64,000 nt of DNA, from NCBI RefSeq assembly GCF_043290135.1, contig NC_134710.1:9597821-9661820 (forward strand). Reading direction: 5' to 3'. Source of the DNA: Rhipicephalus microplus (Eukaryota; Arthropoda; Arachnida; Ixodida; Ixodidae). A model generated the notes under the pieces. The model was not told the DNA's origin and did no database searches. It saw nothing but the letters and a program-made list of their open reading frames with translations. This document shows, one piece after another, positions 1 to 11,677 of the stretch; positions within the stretch are counted from its first letter, which is position 1; each line of letters begins with the position of its first letter. The position numbers and the translations under genes were made by a program.

Positions 1-2555
1 CAAGATTTTTTAGCCGTTTCGAAATGTCTTTTTTTTTTCCGTTCCTCAGAAATGAGTTTTTCAGGTTGCAATTGAGAGTAGCATTGGTTTTTCAGTTTGA
101 GAATTCCACTACGACAAAGCCGGTTAAGAAGCCGCTGACACCTTGTTAGCGAAATGTGAGAATGTCCTTGAAACATTATTCAAAATTAACAACCATACCT
201 ATCCATCTATAAACACCAAAACAGATGTTTTTGCTTCTTAACTCTACAAGTAGCATTTGAGTAAGGGAGGTTCCAGCCGCCCATAGTGATAAAATATGCT
301 AGATAACCCTAGGCATGGCTGGTTGTGAATAAGAAATGTTGCTACTTGGCCACTTTTTTCAGTTATGGCACTGTTATTTGATTTGTCGGTGAATGTTTTC
401 AATCTTCTGTACTGTTCAGTTAAAAGATAAATTACATGCAGCGTCCTGCAGCGATGAACGGGTGCGTTTTTAGCCTTGCAAGCCCAAACCATGCCTTTGT
501 TTGCTAATTCATGGGAGCGCTTGCTTACACGCCTTGTGCCTGCTGCGCCTCATGTGGATTGGCAGTTTCGCATCGGCAAGCGATGCGTGCTTGCACACAC
601 CGGCACGCTTCTACAGGTATAGGAGAAAGCATATTAACTGCTGCTTCAGGCTAATGGTCACATGAGCCAGTCCAACTGGTCGAGTCCGTACTGACAAGCG
701 CAAGCTATTCTTCGCACTCAACAAATGTACATGTATGTAAAAGTGAGCTTGCACATGTTGTCAAGTCTATGCATGCTTTGGCTTCTATGACAGTTTTGTG
801 ATACTTACTATACATCAAACATTGCCTTCATTCGTAATGTAATGGAAAATACTGATGTATTTACTTGGAAACAATTTTTTGTCTTGTTGCAAAGAAAGAG
901 CTATCTTAATAGATGCTGAAATATGGAAACCTTTCCTAAGAAATTGTGTGACAGGACCCAAGGAAGGCTTAATCAAAAGTATTTGCTGCTTTTAATTGTG
1001 TAAATGAGGTAAAGCAATATAATGAAAGTAGCATAAAAAATGCAACCCGTGGAAGCACAGACTGCCTGGAAAAATTTTAAATATCTAGTGGTTGCCAAAA
1101 TGCCACTTGTACGTGCTGGAAAAATACTCGGTTAGTGTAAGGCGTTTCTAATCTAGCAGGTAACTACGTCTGCGACTACTAAGGCTGGAACATGCTGCAC
1201 AAGCTTCTGCGGCATGGTGTACATAACGCATAGAGTATGTGGCAAGTTTTCAAACTACAGGCTTTGCCTTTTGACTTGCTTTCCTACCTTGTTCAGCATG
1301 TCTTGCCACTCTGCAATAAGACCCTTGCTTTGCATTGTTTGAAGATTTGCTTTGCAACAACATGGAAGCAAACCTACCAGAACTCTTTGCAATACTTAGG
1401 ATGAAGTGAGTATAAAAAGCGTATTTTAAGAAAGCATGTACATAGCACTGGCACTGATGATGTCGTGAATTAACTGCTGAGAAATTGCACTTCACTAAAT
1501 TCATTAGCTTGCAGAGATTGCTTTGCAGGCTGTTAGCGTTGTTAGGAGCCTTAAAATAGCACCTAATGTAACATTCTGTGCACGTGGTTACCATTGCTGA
1601 GGTAGGTTGAGCTGCCTCAGAGATATGGTATATTTTGTATATCTGAGGTCATGCTTAGCTGTGTTTGTAGATGCCCTTCTGATTTGTCACTTGTGGAGAG
1701 TGATTGAGTTTTTTTTTTCTCTCTTAGTGTTGGTACGAAAAGTTCTTGTGCGGACCTTGCTCACCTCTCCTTCGAATGTAAAATTTTGCATCACTCTCAC
1801 GTTGCCCGTGCTATCTTCCATCCACTGCGGTTTTATTATCTGTACATTTTTAAGACCTCTGCTAACGTGAACGGTGGAGGCATGAAAACAAGACACGTGC
1901 GACATCTTGGTGTTGCTCATAGTTTGACAAGTTTCCCTCAAATAAAGAAAAAAAAAACTATTTCCTTTTTAAAGACTGCTTATGTATTGTTCAAAAGTAT
2001 GCAAGGATTGCTTGATACATAGCAGCATTTTATTTGATTGGCCCACCTTAGTGTTCGACAATAGTATGACAGATTGAGGTAATATTTTCACTGTTTCAGC
2101 GCTACCAAAGAAGTTCTCGACAAACTAAGACATAAACTTGCCTAGCACACCAGGTCTTTTGGCCAACTGGGTGTTTTGTGCAAGTGGACGTGTCCTCATG
2201 TGCTTTTGTGTTGAATCATATGTATCCTTTTCATGGCATCAAGAGATCTTTTTTTTGTTAATGAAAACTTGCCATTGTGCAAACAACAAGCTCTTAGTGA
2301 CAGTGAGGCCAACGGCTGCATGACTGGGTGGTCGGCTCACAAGCACTCACTGCGAGTACCCTAGTTCTTTTTTTGCTTCTTTTCTGCAGTGAAATTTAGT
2401 TTGGCTGCCAGGTCATAACTGCATCACACTATGTCTTTGTGATATGTTTACACATGAATTTTGGTTTCTAACACTTGAGGGAAAGTTGGTACCCTTACAA
2501 AATGTTGATTCTATAAATGTACCATGGGAAAAATTTGTGGGAAAAATGAATTACG
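1..2555. other. AT-rich non-coding DNA, no gene recognised
   Basis: All frames are short and no exon with convincing splice borders and protein-like composition was seen. It could be upstream intron of the host gene that starts to be visible at 9594, or intergenic DNA. Confidence 0.5.
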
Positions 2556-2559
2556 GCAA

Positions 2560-2890
2560 AATACGGTGTTGACAATGTGGTGTATGTATTAGCGTCCCGC
2601 GGAATGGAATACGTTGGCCAAACATGAAGATGCCTCAATATATGCCTACAGGAACACTGATGGGATGGGCAGAGCGGCAACTCTAAATATTTGAGCGCGC
2701 ATTGTAAGGGGTTTGGTTGCCTGCCTGCCTACAATTGGAGGTAATCTAGAAAAGCGAGAATTGGCTCACCAGAAATCGTAGAGGTGGTGCACATTGCTTG
2801 CTTCAGACAAACGTGCATCGGCGTGCTTTCCATCGCTTGCACGAAAAAGTATTATCTTTTTCAGGGGTATGCTCTCGCGAGATAGTCTTT
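2560..2890 (+). pseudogene. Penelope-like retroelement remnant (GIY-YIG endonuclease region)
   Basis: One forward frame, interrupted by stops, reads VVYVLASRGMEYVGQT, then RCLNICLQEH, then LSAHCKGFGC. This matches the GIY-YIG nuclease order found at the C-terminus of Penelope-like elements: a GIY-like strand, YIG (here YVG) with QT, an R-C-L-N stretch, then H/C residues. In-frame stops after QT and after QEH show that it is dead. No reverse transcriptase part is visible beside it. It is related to the antisense fragment at 24819-25195. Confidence 0.55.
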
Positions 2891-4787
2891 TCTTTTGTTT
2901 TAATTTTGTAACTTGTAAGTGATCATGCACGGTTGTAGACGTGTGTTGTTTAGAGCTGTGCAATCTTTTGCTACATATGTGTCTTTTTCTGAATAAAAAT
3001 CTGTAGTAAAGTTGGCGCTTCTCCATGTCGACTCTCTTTTCGTGCATTTGAGTCTTTTCCCACGCTGTGGAAATTTTTGTTGACGAATCACGGGAACTTG
3101 AATGGGCTGCACTGGCCTTATAGTATGGCTCATGCTTGCCATAAACAGGTCAATGCGTAACCTAAGCTGCGCGCAGGATGTATTGATAGAGAAAAACATC
3201 ACGAACTTCGCGAGAATGTTAAATTACGATAGTCTAACATTGCTGCCCGTCATGTGCTAAATGCAGTTGTCCTCTGCCATGCTTTGATACAATAGTTGCA
3301 TATAGATCGAGGGATGATCAGCAGCATCGAAGTGGCGTTTCAAAGGTAGACCAGTGGTTTTATTTGGGTGGTTATCTGCAGTAAGGGCGAGCTTTCGATG
3401 TTACCTGAAAGGATGCCTAGTACGCCTTACAGTGATTGGTCATCGCCGGACAGCACCTCAGTTTTGGACAAGTGAGCCACTTGTTAGTTTCTTGCTCGGC
3501 TGTTCTCAAACTTGTGCTGACCTACAGGTAATGGCAACCTCCTTTATGGATGTTCATACCAAACAGACGTTAGATAGCCGCAATAGCAGTTTCATCAGTT
3601 GAGTTTACTTGTCATTAAAAATGTTTTCCTTTTTTTTTTGTTTTGGCCAGCTTTGTGCAAATCATCGGGTTTCATTAGATTTACATTATTGCTGTGCAGT
3701 GCCCTTGTGTTTGGTATGAAGTCTGCTATAGGCACCATTTCGTTCAAGCATACATGTGCGAATACTGTATTCAAGCCGCAAAAACTGTCTAGAGCATATT
3801 TGAGCATAATAAAATATCTTGAATATAGGTCAGCCATCAATTTAAAGTTGATAGGTTAAATACTAGAGACTATTTGTGGAGACAAAATGTATTGTGTTAA
3901 GGAAGCATTTTTTTTTTCTGCAAGCATTGTGCATTTGCAAAGCGTTTTTGCTGTCGTGATCATCCCCAGGAGTCGTGTTTGGTTGTGGGAGGGTCATTGT
4001 GCATAAAATCAAATAACTGAGATTTTGAAGCACGCGTGATCATTACCATTTACTATTGGCCTAGTTAAGCTATTGAACAATTATTGAACTTACGAAAAAA
4101 ATTTCGCTGTAGTACTTGTATTTGGCATTCCTTTACCCTGGTCGCATCAGCCATGCAAATGTACCAGCATAGAAAAAACATGTCATTAGATTACTGTGAC
4201 TGCAGTAGCACAACTTTCAATTACTTGTGAATAAAAACATTGTGTCTTTGGCAACATGTTAGCAAATTGACAGGTTGTGTTAGATTTAGGCTGTTTTGTA
4301 GATGCCTTGTATTTCATGTTCTTTTTATACACACATACTTTTGCCTAAGTATAACAAGCAATAGCTGACAAGTCAATAGCTGACAAGTAATGCGTAACTA
4401 TGACAGCTGCAAAAGAACACTCTTTTCCCCTCTTGCTAACAGTTATCATAAATGTGTGCGTTTGAACATTACTGTGTGTTGGGTCATTAGTTAAGAATTT
4501 TCACGAGGTGGGTCCTGTGTTCTTCGAATTGTAGGAAGAATTATGAACTGAACATCCTAGGAGAACGCGAGAACGGAACCACTTCTATTTGGAGAGTACA
4601 TGCTTATGTCACACTTAACTTAATGCAAGTTGAATAGATTTTTGTTGCACCATGCAAGCCTATTCGCTGAAAAAATTGATGTTTTTAGGAGAACCAGTAG
4701 GGCTGTAGGCGCTTTCCTGCTTTGCAATAGTAGTGATGCTTTTTTTCTTCTTTGCCTGGTGTGATGCATAGTTTCCTTAATTTACAC
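2891..4787. other. Non-coding DNA, nothing recognised
   Basis: Short AT-rich frames only. A stretch at 3432-3528 is open and bordered by AG and GT, but its translation is not protein-like enough to call an exon. Confidence 0.4.
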
Positions 4788-4789
4788 TA

Positions 4790-5173
4790 AAGGGAACTCT
4801 GGCGCTAGTGCCTATGGGAGCTGCAACGCACGGTGCTTCAGCGAGCATGGGTATGATGATTAGTGCAGGGATTTGTCTAATCTTTGTACTTCTGGCTCTG
4901 CGTATGCAACTTCGAGCTGTTTTCTTACGGAACAAAAAAATCTGCAAATGGGCAGCAGTTGCCCTTCACCGCGTTATTCCTTTAGGCTTACCATTTAAAA
5001 TCGGCTCATGAATTTCAAAAGGGTTCGTTCTTCACTTCGAAGCACAACCGGTACACTGCAATAAACGAAGCCACAAGTGCGGTTTGCCACACGCAGGTAT
5101 GAAGACTAGGCAAATCCGTGTACTACCCATCATTTTTATGGTTGCTGAACGATCGCGGCACCAGAGTTCCCTC
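4790..5173. mobile_element. MITE with TA target duplication (Tc1/mariner-type)
   Basis: The left end AAGGGAACTCTGG is repeated in inverted form at the right end (CCAGAGTTCCCTC), 12 of 13 bases matching. TA flanks both sides (4788-4789 and 5174-5175), as expected for Tc1/mariner insertions. The 384-bp interior has an open frame from 4808 to 5011 but no recognisable transposase, so it is non-autonomous. Confidence 0.7.
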
Positions 5174-5175
5174 TA

Positions 5176-6287
5176 ATTAATTTTAAGAAACTTCATGATG
5201 TGATGAGAGAGACAGTTTTCTGGGCACTAGGCCACAGTTAATTTCAGTTGAATCAGCATCATTTTTTTCATGCATAAGGGAAAACATATAAACCAAAGCT
5301 AAGGTACACATTGATCTGCAGCTCTATGCCGCATCGTTACGATGTTGCTCAACAATTCAACACAGAAATTTGCGCTAGTTATTTGCAACTGAAACTTGTA
5401 ATAGTATACATCTTTACAACACTTGAAAAAGGAAGAGACAAGGAAGCATATAGGAAAGTGGAAACTGGACATGGGAATCTTTTTTTTTTTTTTTTCGGGT
5501 CTCTGCCTTGCGAGATTGTCGCTTCATACTCGTTAAGATGTACGAGTTCAGTAACTCGTTTCTTGGGGAAGTCATTTTATAAGCGCAGCTTTTCACCTAA
5601 TTTATTGCACATGAAGATTGGTTTAATTGTGAAGTCACAGTAAATGCCATTTTAAAGTTTTCTCTTTTGCTTGCGATTCATGCACTGAAGCCCTGTTAAA
5701 CCAATAGTTTCTATTTGTGCACAGCCAAACAAAATAATGGTCAGTTCAGCGATTTTGAAATTTAGGTGCAGTTGAAGAAATATTTGATAGTTTATACTAC
5801 TGTTGCTTGTCCTTTGTATGTTTTTAAGAAATATGGCACACCGATAATCCTTTAGAGGAGTGCAGTCCTTAATGCAAACCCAGCAGAAATGAAATTAACG
5901 AAACTAAATATATTAGCCAAGCATGGCTATTTCCACGCAGGAGTAAGTCCGGGAGCATAAATTTCATGCTCACTGCTACTCTGATCTTTTCAAATTTGGC
6001 AGAAATCTCTCATTTCTGTCAACTATGTCGTTTACATATAACAATTGGCACAGTTACTTGACCAATCTTTAAGAAAGTGAACTTGCATTTGTTCTTTTTT
6101 TTTTAATATGCTGCCAAGAGTGTGCTTGCCTATGTGGCAACTCCCCCTCATTGTAGTTTTCTGTAGCTGCCCTCACGTGGTGGTACACATTTGAGCTAAT
6201 GCATTGTTTTTAAAAGAAAAGCTAGAAAACGAACTCTGTCTATATGAACAGCAGCCTACGAGCTTAATGTGAAATATTTTGTACTAA
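5176..6287. other. Non-coding DNA with homopolymer runs
   Basis: A T-run lies at about 5480-5495. No gene or element boundary was recognised up to the target duplication of the gypsy element at 6288. Confidence 0.4.
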
Positions 6288-6291
6288 ATAT

Positions 6292-6572
6292 TGTCACGTA
6301 GCCAGGAACGACGCAGAGTTCTTGGGAAAACTAGTTTTTTATTAGAGCGAACCTGTGCTCTGAAAATGAATGCCAAAGAATGATAAATCCAGGTGGTGAA
6401 GGAACGGCCCACCGCGAAACGCTCTCCCTATCAAAATGAGATAGTCCGAGGGAGGAGGAAAACATGCACTTCGCTTGCGGCACAGTATGGGTGCGGCCCA
6501 CAACAGATAGCACGATCGGGCGCAGCCAGATGTTCGCCACGAAACACAGACGAGAAGGCATAGTTCGCGGCA
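6292..6572 (-). repeat. 3' LTR of the gypsy element (281 bp)
   Basis: It starts TGTCACGTAGCC and ends TTCGCGGCA on the + strand, with a 4-bp ATAT flank on the outer side and a purine tract on the inner side. Positions 6308-6572 repeat at 9255-9519. Confidence 0.9.
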
Positions 6573-6645
6573 TTGCCCCCCGCGAAAAAAAAGAGCATCG
6601 GCCCGATGCTACTAATAAAAAAAAAAGTAGTCAAGAAAAAGTCAG

Positions 6646-9252
6646 TCATCTGGCGTAGTAAGGCTTAAGCCTAACCACGTGGACAATTTCGGGCCGCGTG
6701 CGTCGTCGTGACATGCCATGGTCGCTGTCGGGGACAACCTCGTAGCTGAGTGGGCCTACACGTCGCTGAATTTTATAAGGCCCGAAATACCGACGCAGGA
6801 GCTTCTCACTGAGTCCGCGACGTCGAATAGGGGTCCAAACCCACACAAGATCACCTGGGTCATAATCGGCGTCGCGGCGTCGGAGGTTGTAGCGTCCGGC
6901 ATCCACGAGGTGTTTGTCTGTTATGCGCACTCGAGCAAGCTGGCGGGCTTCTTCCGCGCGTTGTAGGTACCTTTGGACGTCGGTGTTGAGGTCATCATCT
7001 TCTACGTGTGGGAGCATGGCGTCGAGCATTGTCGTCGGCTGTCGCCCATAGACAAGCTCAAATGGGGGCAATTTAGTAGTTTCTTGGATAGCTGTGTTGT
7101 ACGCGAACGTGACGAAAGGGAGTACGTCATCCCACGTCTTATGTTCAACGTCGACGTACATAGACAGCATATCCGCGATCGTCTTATTCAGGCGTTCGGT
7201 AAGCCCGTTGGTCTGGGGGTGATACGCCGTGGTCTTCCGGTGATCCGTGTGGCTGTAGTGCAAGACCCGTTGCATAAGCTCTGCAGTGAATGCCGTTCCG
7301 CGGTCCGTGATCAGTACTCCAGGGGCTCCATGTCGCAGCACCACTTGGTGGATGAAAAATTTGGCGACTTCTTCTGCAGTTCCCCTTGGGAGCGCGGCGG
7401 TCTCTGCGTAGCGCGTCAAGTAGTCCGTGGCTACTACAATCCACTTGTTCCCGGCCCGTGACGTGGGGAACGGTCCGAGAAGATCCATGCCAATCTGTTG
7501 GAAGGCCCTCGATGGTACTGCAACCGGCTGTAGGAAGCCGGCGGGTCTGGTCGGCGGCGTTTTTCGGCGCTGGCAGTCGCGGCAGCTCCTGACGTAGTGG
7601 GTGACGTTGGACGTGAGACGCGGCCAGTAGTATTTTGCCTTTATCTTTCCCAGCGTGCGGGCCGTGCCGAGGTGCCCCGATGTCGGGTCGTCGTGACACG
7701 CTGCCAAGATTTCGTCACGGAGACCAGCGGGGATGACGAGAAGGTACTTTGTTCTCGTTGTAGGGTCAAAGTTCTTCTTCACGAGCACCGAACTTTTCAA
7801 AGCGAAGGTGGTGTAGTTGCGCTTAAAAACCCTTGGCACTGCGGCGTTGTGTCCTTCGAGATGTTCGATTAGGGCGCGCAGCTCGGGATCGGCACGTTGT
7901 TGAGTGGCAAGGTCACTGTCTGTCACAATACCAAAAAACGGGACGTCATCCTCGGGGTCCTGTGGCGGCTCCTCGACGGGAGCCCGTGATAGGCAGTCGG
8001 CGTCCGAATGTTTCCTGCCGGATTTGTAAACGATGGAGACGTCGTATTCCTGCAGGCGCAGGTTCCATCGCCCAAGGCGGCCTGAAGGGTCCTTCAAGTT
8101 TGCGAGCCAGCACAGCGCATGGTGGTCGGTTACTACCTTAAACGGCCTGCCGTAGACGTATGGACGAAACTTTGAAATGGCCCATATTATCGCAAGGCAC
8201 TCTTTTTCAGAGGCCGAATAGTTCCTTTCTTCTTTGGAAAGGCCACGGCTGGCATAAGCGATTACTTTTTCACAGCCGTTCTGTTTTTGTACAAGGACAG
8301 CGCCCAAGCCTACGTCACTTGCGTCTGTGTGCATTTCTGTCTCTGCAGAATCGTTGAAATGTGCAAGCACAGGTGGCCGCTGTAAGCGATTTTGCAGTTC
8401 ACCGAACGCGTTCTGCTGTGCTTCCTCCCAGCGAAACTGAACACTGTCTTTCGTCAGGCGCGTGAGCGGTTCGGCGATTTTAGCGAAATTTTGCACAAAG
8501 CGTCTGTAGTACGCGCAAAGACCGAGGAATCGTCGCACGTCTTTCTTGTCTTTCGGCCTCGGGAAACTTGCTATGGCTGACGTTTTTGCGGGATCAGGTA
8601 GGACACCCGCGGCGTTGACGATGTGGCCCAAAAACTTCAGTTGGTCGTATGCGAAATGGCACTTCTCAGATTTCAGCGTTAATCCCGACGCACGAATGGC
8701 TTCGAGCACAGACTCTAGCCTCGCCAGGTGTTCGTCGAAATTCCGCGCAAATACGACGACGTCGTCAAGGTAAACGAGGCAGGTGTGCCATTTCAGGCCG
8801 GCTAGTACGGTGTCCATGACTCTTTGGAATGTGGCCGGTGCCGTGCATAGCCCAAAAGGCATTACCTTGAACTCGTATAGTCCATCCGGCGTTATAAATG
8901 CTGTCTTCTCACGGTCCCTTTCGTCGACTTCGATTTGCCAATATCCGGTTGTCAGATCCATATGAGAGAAGTACTTGGCATGGCAAAGATGGTCGAGGGC
9001 GTCGTCGATTCGAGGGAGTGGATATACGTCTTTTTTCGTGATTTTGTTCAGTCGCCGGTAGTCGACGCAGAACCTTAGAGTGCCATCTTTTTTCTTGACG
9101 AGCACAACTGGGGCAGCCCAAGGACTTTTGGATGGTTGTATCACATCGGCGGCGAGCATGTCGTCAACTTGGCTCCGAATAACTTCGCGCTCGTGGGCAG
9201 AAACACGGTAAGGCGACTGCCGCAATGGTCGGGCGTCCTCTTCGGTGAGCAC
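6646..9252 (-). CDS. pol: Gypsy pol polyprotein: reverse transcriptase, RNase H, integrase
   Basis: An 868-codon open frame. RT: VVLVKKKDGTLRFCVDYR (49-66), GLCTAPATFQRVMD (134-147) and the active site YLDD (161-164). RNase H: first catalytic Asp in HTDASD (D310), ending near HSDADCLSR (415-423). Integrase: zinc module H520, H527, C557, C560, then D590 (GMDLLGPF), D650 (ITDRG) and E686 (GLTERL), and a C-terminal GPYKI segment (about 820). All core catalytic residues are present. The frame begins with GTG next to the truncated 5' LTR and has no ATG until codon 32, so the true N-terminus, with gag and protease, was lost. The enzyme copies element RNA to cDNA and inserts it. Without gag or a primer site this copy cannot be autonomous. 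Confidence 0.93.
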   Translation of the reverse strand: MLTEEDARPLRQSPYRVSAHEREVIRSQVDDMLAADVIQPSKSPWAAPVVLVKKKDGTLRFCVDYRRLNKITKKDVYPLPRIDDALDHLCHAKYFSHMDLTTGYWQIEVDERDREKTAFITPDGLYEFKVMPFGLCTAPATFQRVMDTVLAGLKWHTCLVYLDDVVVFARNFDEHLARLESVLEAIRASGLTLKSEKCHFAYDQLKFLGHIVNAAGVLPDPAKTSAIASFPRPKDKKDVRRFLGLCAYYRRFVQNFAKIAEPLTRLTKDSVQFRWEEAQQNAFGELQNRLQRPPVLAHFNDSAETEMHTDASDVGLGAVLVQKQNGCEKVIAYASRGLSKEERNYSASEKECLAIIWAISKFRPYVYGRPFKVVTDHHALCWLANLKDPSGRLGRWNLRLQEYDVSIVYKSGRKHSDADCLSRAPVEEPPQDPEDDVPFFGIVTDSDLATQQRADPELRALIEHLEGHNAAVPRVFKRNYTTFALKSSVLVKKNFDPTTRTKYLLVIPAGLRDEILAACHDDPTSGHLGTARTLGKIKAKYYWPRLTSNVTHYVRSCRDCQRRKTPPTRPAGFLQPVAVPSRAFQQIGMDLLGPFPTSRAGNKWIVVATDYLTRYAETAALPRGTAEEVAKFFIHQVVLRHGAPGVLITDRGTAFTAELMQRVLHYSHTDHRKTTAYHPQTNGLTERLNKTIADMLSMYVDVEHKTWDDVLPFVTFAYNTAIQETTKLPPFELVYGRQPTTMLDAMLPHVEDDDLNTDVQRYLQRAEEARQLARVRITDKHLVDAGRYNLRRRDADYDPGDLVWVWTPIRRRGLSEKLLRRYFGPYKIQRRVGPLSYEVVPDSDHGMSRRRTRPEIVHVVRLKPYYAR

Positions 9253-9254
9253 AG

Positions 9255-9519
9255 ACGACGCAGAGTTCTTGGGAAAACTAGTTTTTTATTAGAGCGAACC
9301 TGTGCTCTGAAAATGAATGCCAAAGAATGATAAATCCAGGTGGTGAAGGAACGGCCCACCGCGAAACGCTCTCCCTATCAAAATGAGATAGTCCGAGGGA
9401 GGAGGAAAACATGCACTTCGCTTGCGGCACAGTATGGGTGCGGCCCACAACAGATAGCACGATCGGGCGCAGCCAGATGTTCGCCACGAAACACAGACGA
9501 GAAGGCATAGTTCGCGGCA
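9255..9519 (-). repeat. 5' LTR of the gypsy element, truncated (265 bp)
   Basis: It matches 6308-6572 base for base on inspection. It lacks the 16 terminal bases that should adjoin the primer-binding site; pol sequence is joined directly at that point. Confidence 0.9.
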
Positions 9520-9593
9520 ATATCACTTCAAACACTTATTGAAAAAGGTATTAAAAATCTTTTCTTGAAATTTCTTCTTTTCTGTTTTTGCAG

Positions 9594-9653
9594 TGTGGAT
9601 CAAATGCCAGAACCCCTGCCTCTAACTGACGATGATGCCGCTGATATCCTAAG
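9594..9653 (+). CDS. Host gene exon a
   Basis: The acceptor follows a T-rich tract ending TTTTTGCAG; the donor is AAG|GTGAGC. It encodes VDQMPEPLPLTDDDAADIL, with one leading and two trailing bases of split codons. The 74 bp before it are all that separates it from the gypsy LTR. An earlier exon must exist, because the first base completes a codon. Confidence 0.75.
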
Positions 9654-11618
9654 GTGAGCTGGTCAGTCTCATTCATATTCTTTAAATGTGTGCTTCATTC
9701 TAATTTTTATTAACATTAGCTGTGTGCAATAGTGGTGAAATTACATATAGCACAATTGAAAACTGGTCGAGTTGGTTCACATTCATCGTTTGAAAATGCG
9801 TGTAATGACTGTCACAGAAGCCAGTCTCTTGTTAGTCTTTTTGTGAATTTTCCAGCAACACATTAAGGTGAAGCAGTAGCTTTTCTAACTTTCATCTGCA
9901 TGATCTGCTTCTGTTAGAACAATGTTAAAATTTGCTTGCCCCACTTTTTAAAATGCGTTTGTCACTTTCTCGAGTGACTTGCGAACCACCCATTGCTAGT
10001 GCTTTGTATATTTGAAATATTTATTGGTAGTTGTTGAATAGACTGGACACATCGGATACAAAAGGGATGGCAAGATCCAGTACAACCTCGTTATAACAAA
10101 ATTTGAGGGTTGCCACGATTTTCTTGGATAACCAATATTTTGTTATAGCTGCAGCTGGCATTTACTGCAAATGTTATGCTTTGTAATTGCCCAAAACGAA
10201 TAGTGGGTGAAATAGCATCTCCCCAAGATGGTACACAGCATATCCCCGCAAGGTGGTATGCAACAAAATAACTGCGTTTCACAAGTAAAAAAGACAATTC
10301 GTGCATTGCACATATTTATTGCATTTCAAAATACACTGCTGGCATTTTAAACAGACTTCAGAACAGCAGTGCATGTGCAATGCTCTCTTCTTCAGAAACT
10401 GTGCACGCTGTCAGCTTTGTGAGCATTGCTGGAGTATGTGGGGTGGGAGTTTTGAACTGCTGAATACAGTATAGTCGCGTTGTGCATTTTTTCAAAGTTG
10501 CATTGTGCACTGTCATTACATTGGTTCAAATTTTTATTTCCTAGCAAAATTTCTTACCTCGTTGAAACAAGGTATTGAATACATTGGTTTCTGTGCGAAC
10601 TTTCAAGGGGAATAACAATTCGCTCATTATATCCATTATTTTGCTACAGCCCGTGTTATTATAACGAAATTTAACTGTAGTTCGGTGTATTGGAATTCAT
10701 TGATTTTTCTTTCTAAAGCCATGGCAAGGAGGGTGCGGGTTGGAAGGTACTACAATCACAGTGGCAGTTACTCCAAACTGCACGATGAAGTTAAACCTGC
10801 TGGAGTGCATAATTTGCGCGAACGTAACATAGAAATTGTCAGCTTTTAAAACCTTTGCTGTTTGGTTCACTGAAAAGTTGCTGTGGGATGTCCATGTCAA
10901 TAATGTATGCTTGGCTGTGTCATGCTTCATAGTTCTTATACACTGTAATAATCGTGTCCTTTCTGTCAAAAATCACTGTTGCTTCAAATCAAATCTGTTT
11001 TTGTCACTGGTTGATTATAGCCAGCTTGTATGAGGCACTACTACGCTCGCAAGTTTAGAAAGGGTATATCTTCAGCAAAAGAAAACTTCATGCCTTATTT
11101 ACGACTTGCCTAGAGGTTATCCTCCTGCACAGCAATTCCAAACTGTTGCTGCGTATTCCAAAAGTCTTTAGTCTGTGTAAATTGTGCCTAGTTCTTCGAC
11201 ATAATTATGAAATAAAGTATCAAGTCTTGACTAAACAGCTGAACTAGCCTTTTTCAGTTTATGGACCAAATGATCAGAATGACCCTTTCCTGTTTTAAAG
11301 GTTTAGGACAAAATGTCACATTGATCGATGCTGCGTATTCCAAAAGTCTTTAGTCTGTGTAAATTGTGCCTAGTTCTTCGACATAATTATGAAATAAAGT
11401 ATCAAGTCTTGACTAAACAGCTGAACTAGCCTTTTTCAGTTTATGGACCAAATGATCAGAATGACCCTTTCCTGTTTTAAAGGTTTAGGACAAAATGTCA
11501 CATTGATCGATGTATGACATGGAGTGTTCTTGATGAAGTAATTTGAGGGCTTATTTTGTTTCATGCGTTGATGACTTGGCATATGTAATGAATGTTTATA
11601 TTTTGTGTGCGTGTGCAT

Positions 11619-11677
<59 letters not shown>

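Larger units (their letters stand above)
6292..9519 (-). mobile_element. Ty3/gypsy LTR retrotransposon, internally deleted
   Basis: The element lies antisense to the host gene. It is bounded by ATAT duplications (6288-6291 and 9520-9523) and has TG...CA LTR ends. Order on the minus strand: 5' LTR (9519 to 9255, lacking the last 16 bases of U5), pol (9252 to 6646), a polypurine tract GCGGGGGGCAA just before the 3' LTR, and a full 281-bp 3' LTR (6572 to 6292). The primer-binding site, gag, protease and probably the start of RT are missing. The 265 bp shared by the two LTRs look identical by eye, which indicates a young insertion. The element ends 74 bp upstream of the exon at 9594. Confidence 0.9.

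Noticed and set aside
3432..3528. Open stretch between an AG and a GTAATG, possible upstream exon
   Set aside because: The translation is not protein-like and the acceptor lacks a strong pyrimidine tract; phase cannot be tested without neighbouring exons.
7184..7699. 171-codon antisense frame
   Set aside because: Alternative-frame shadow of the gypsy integrase region.
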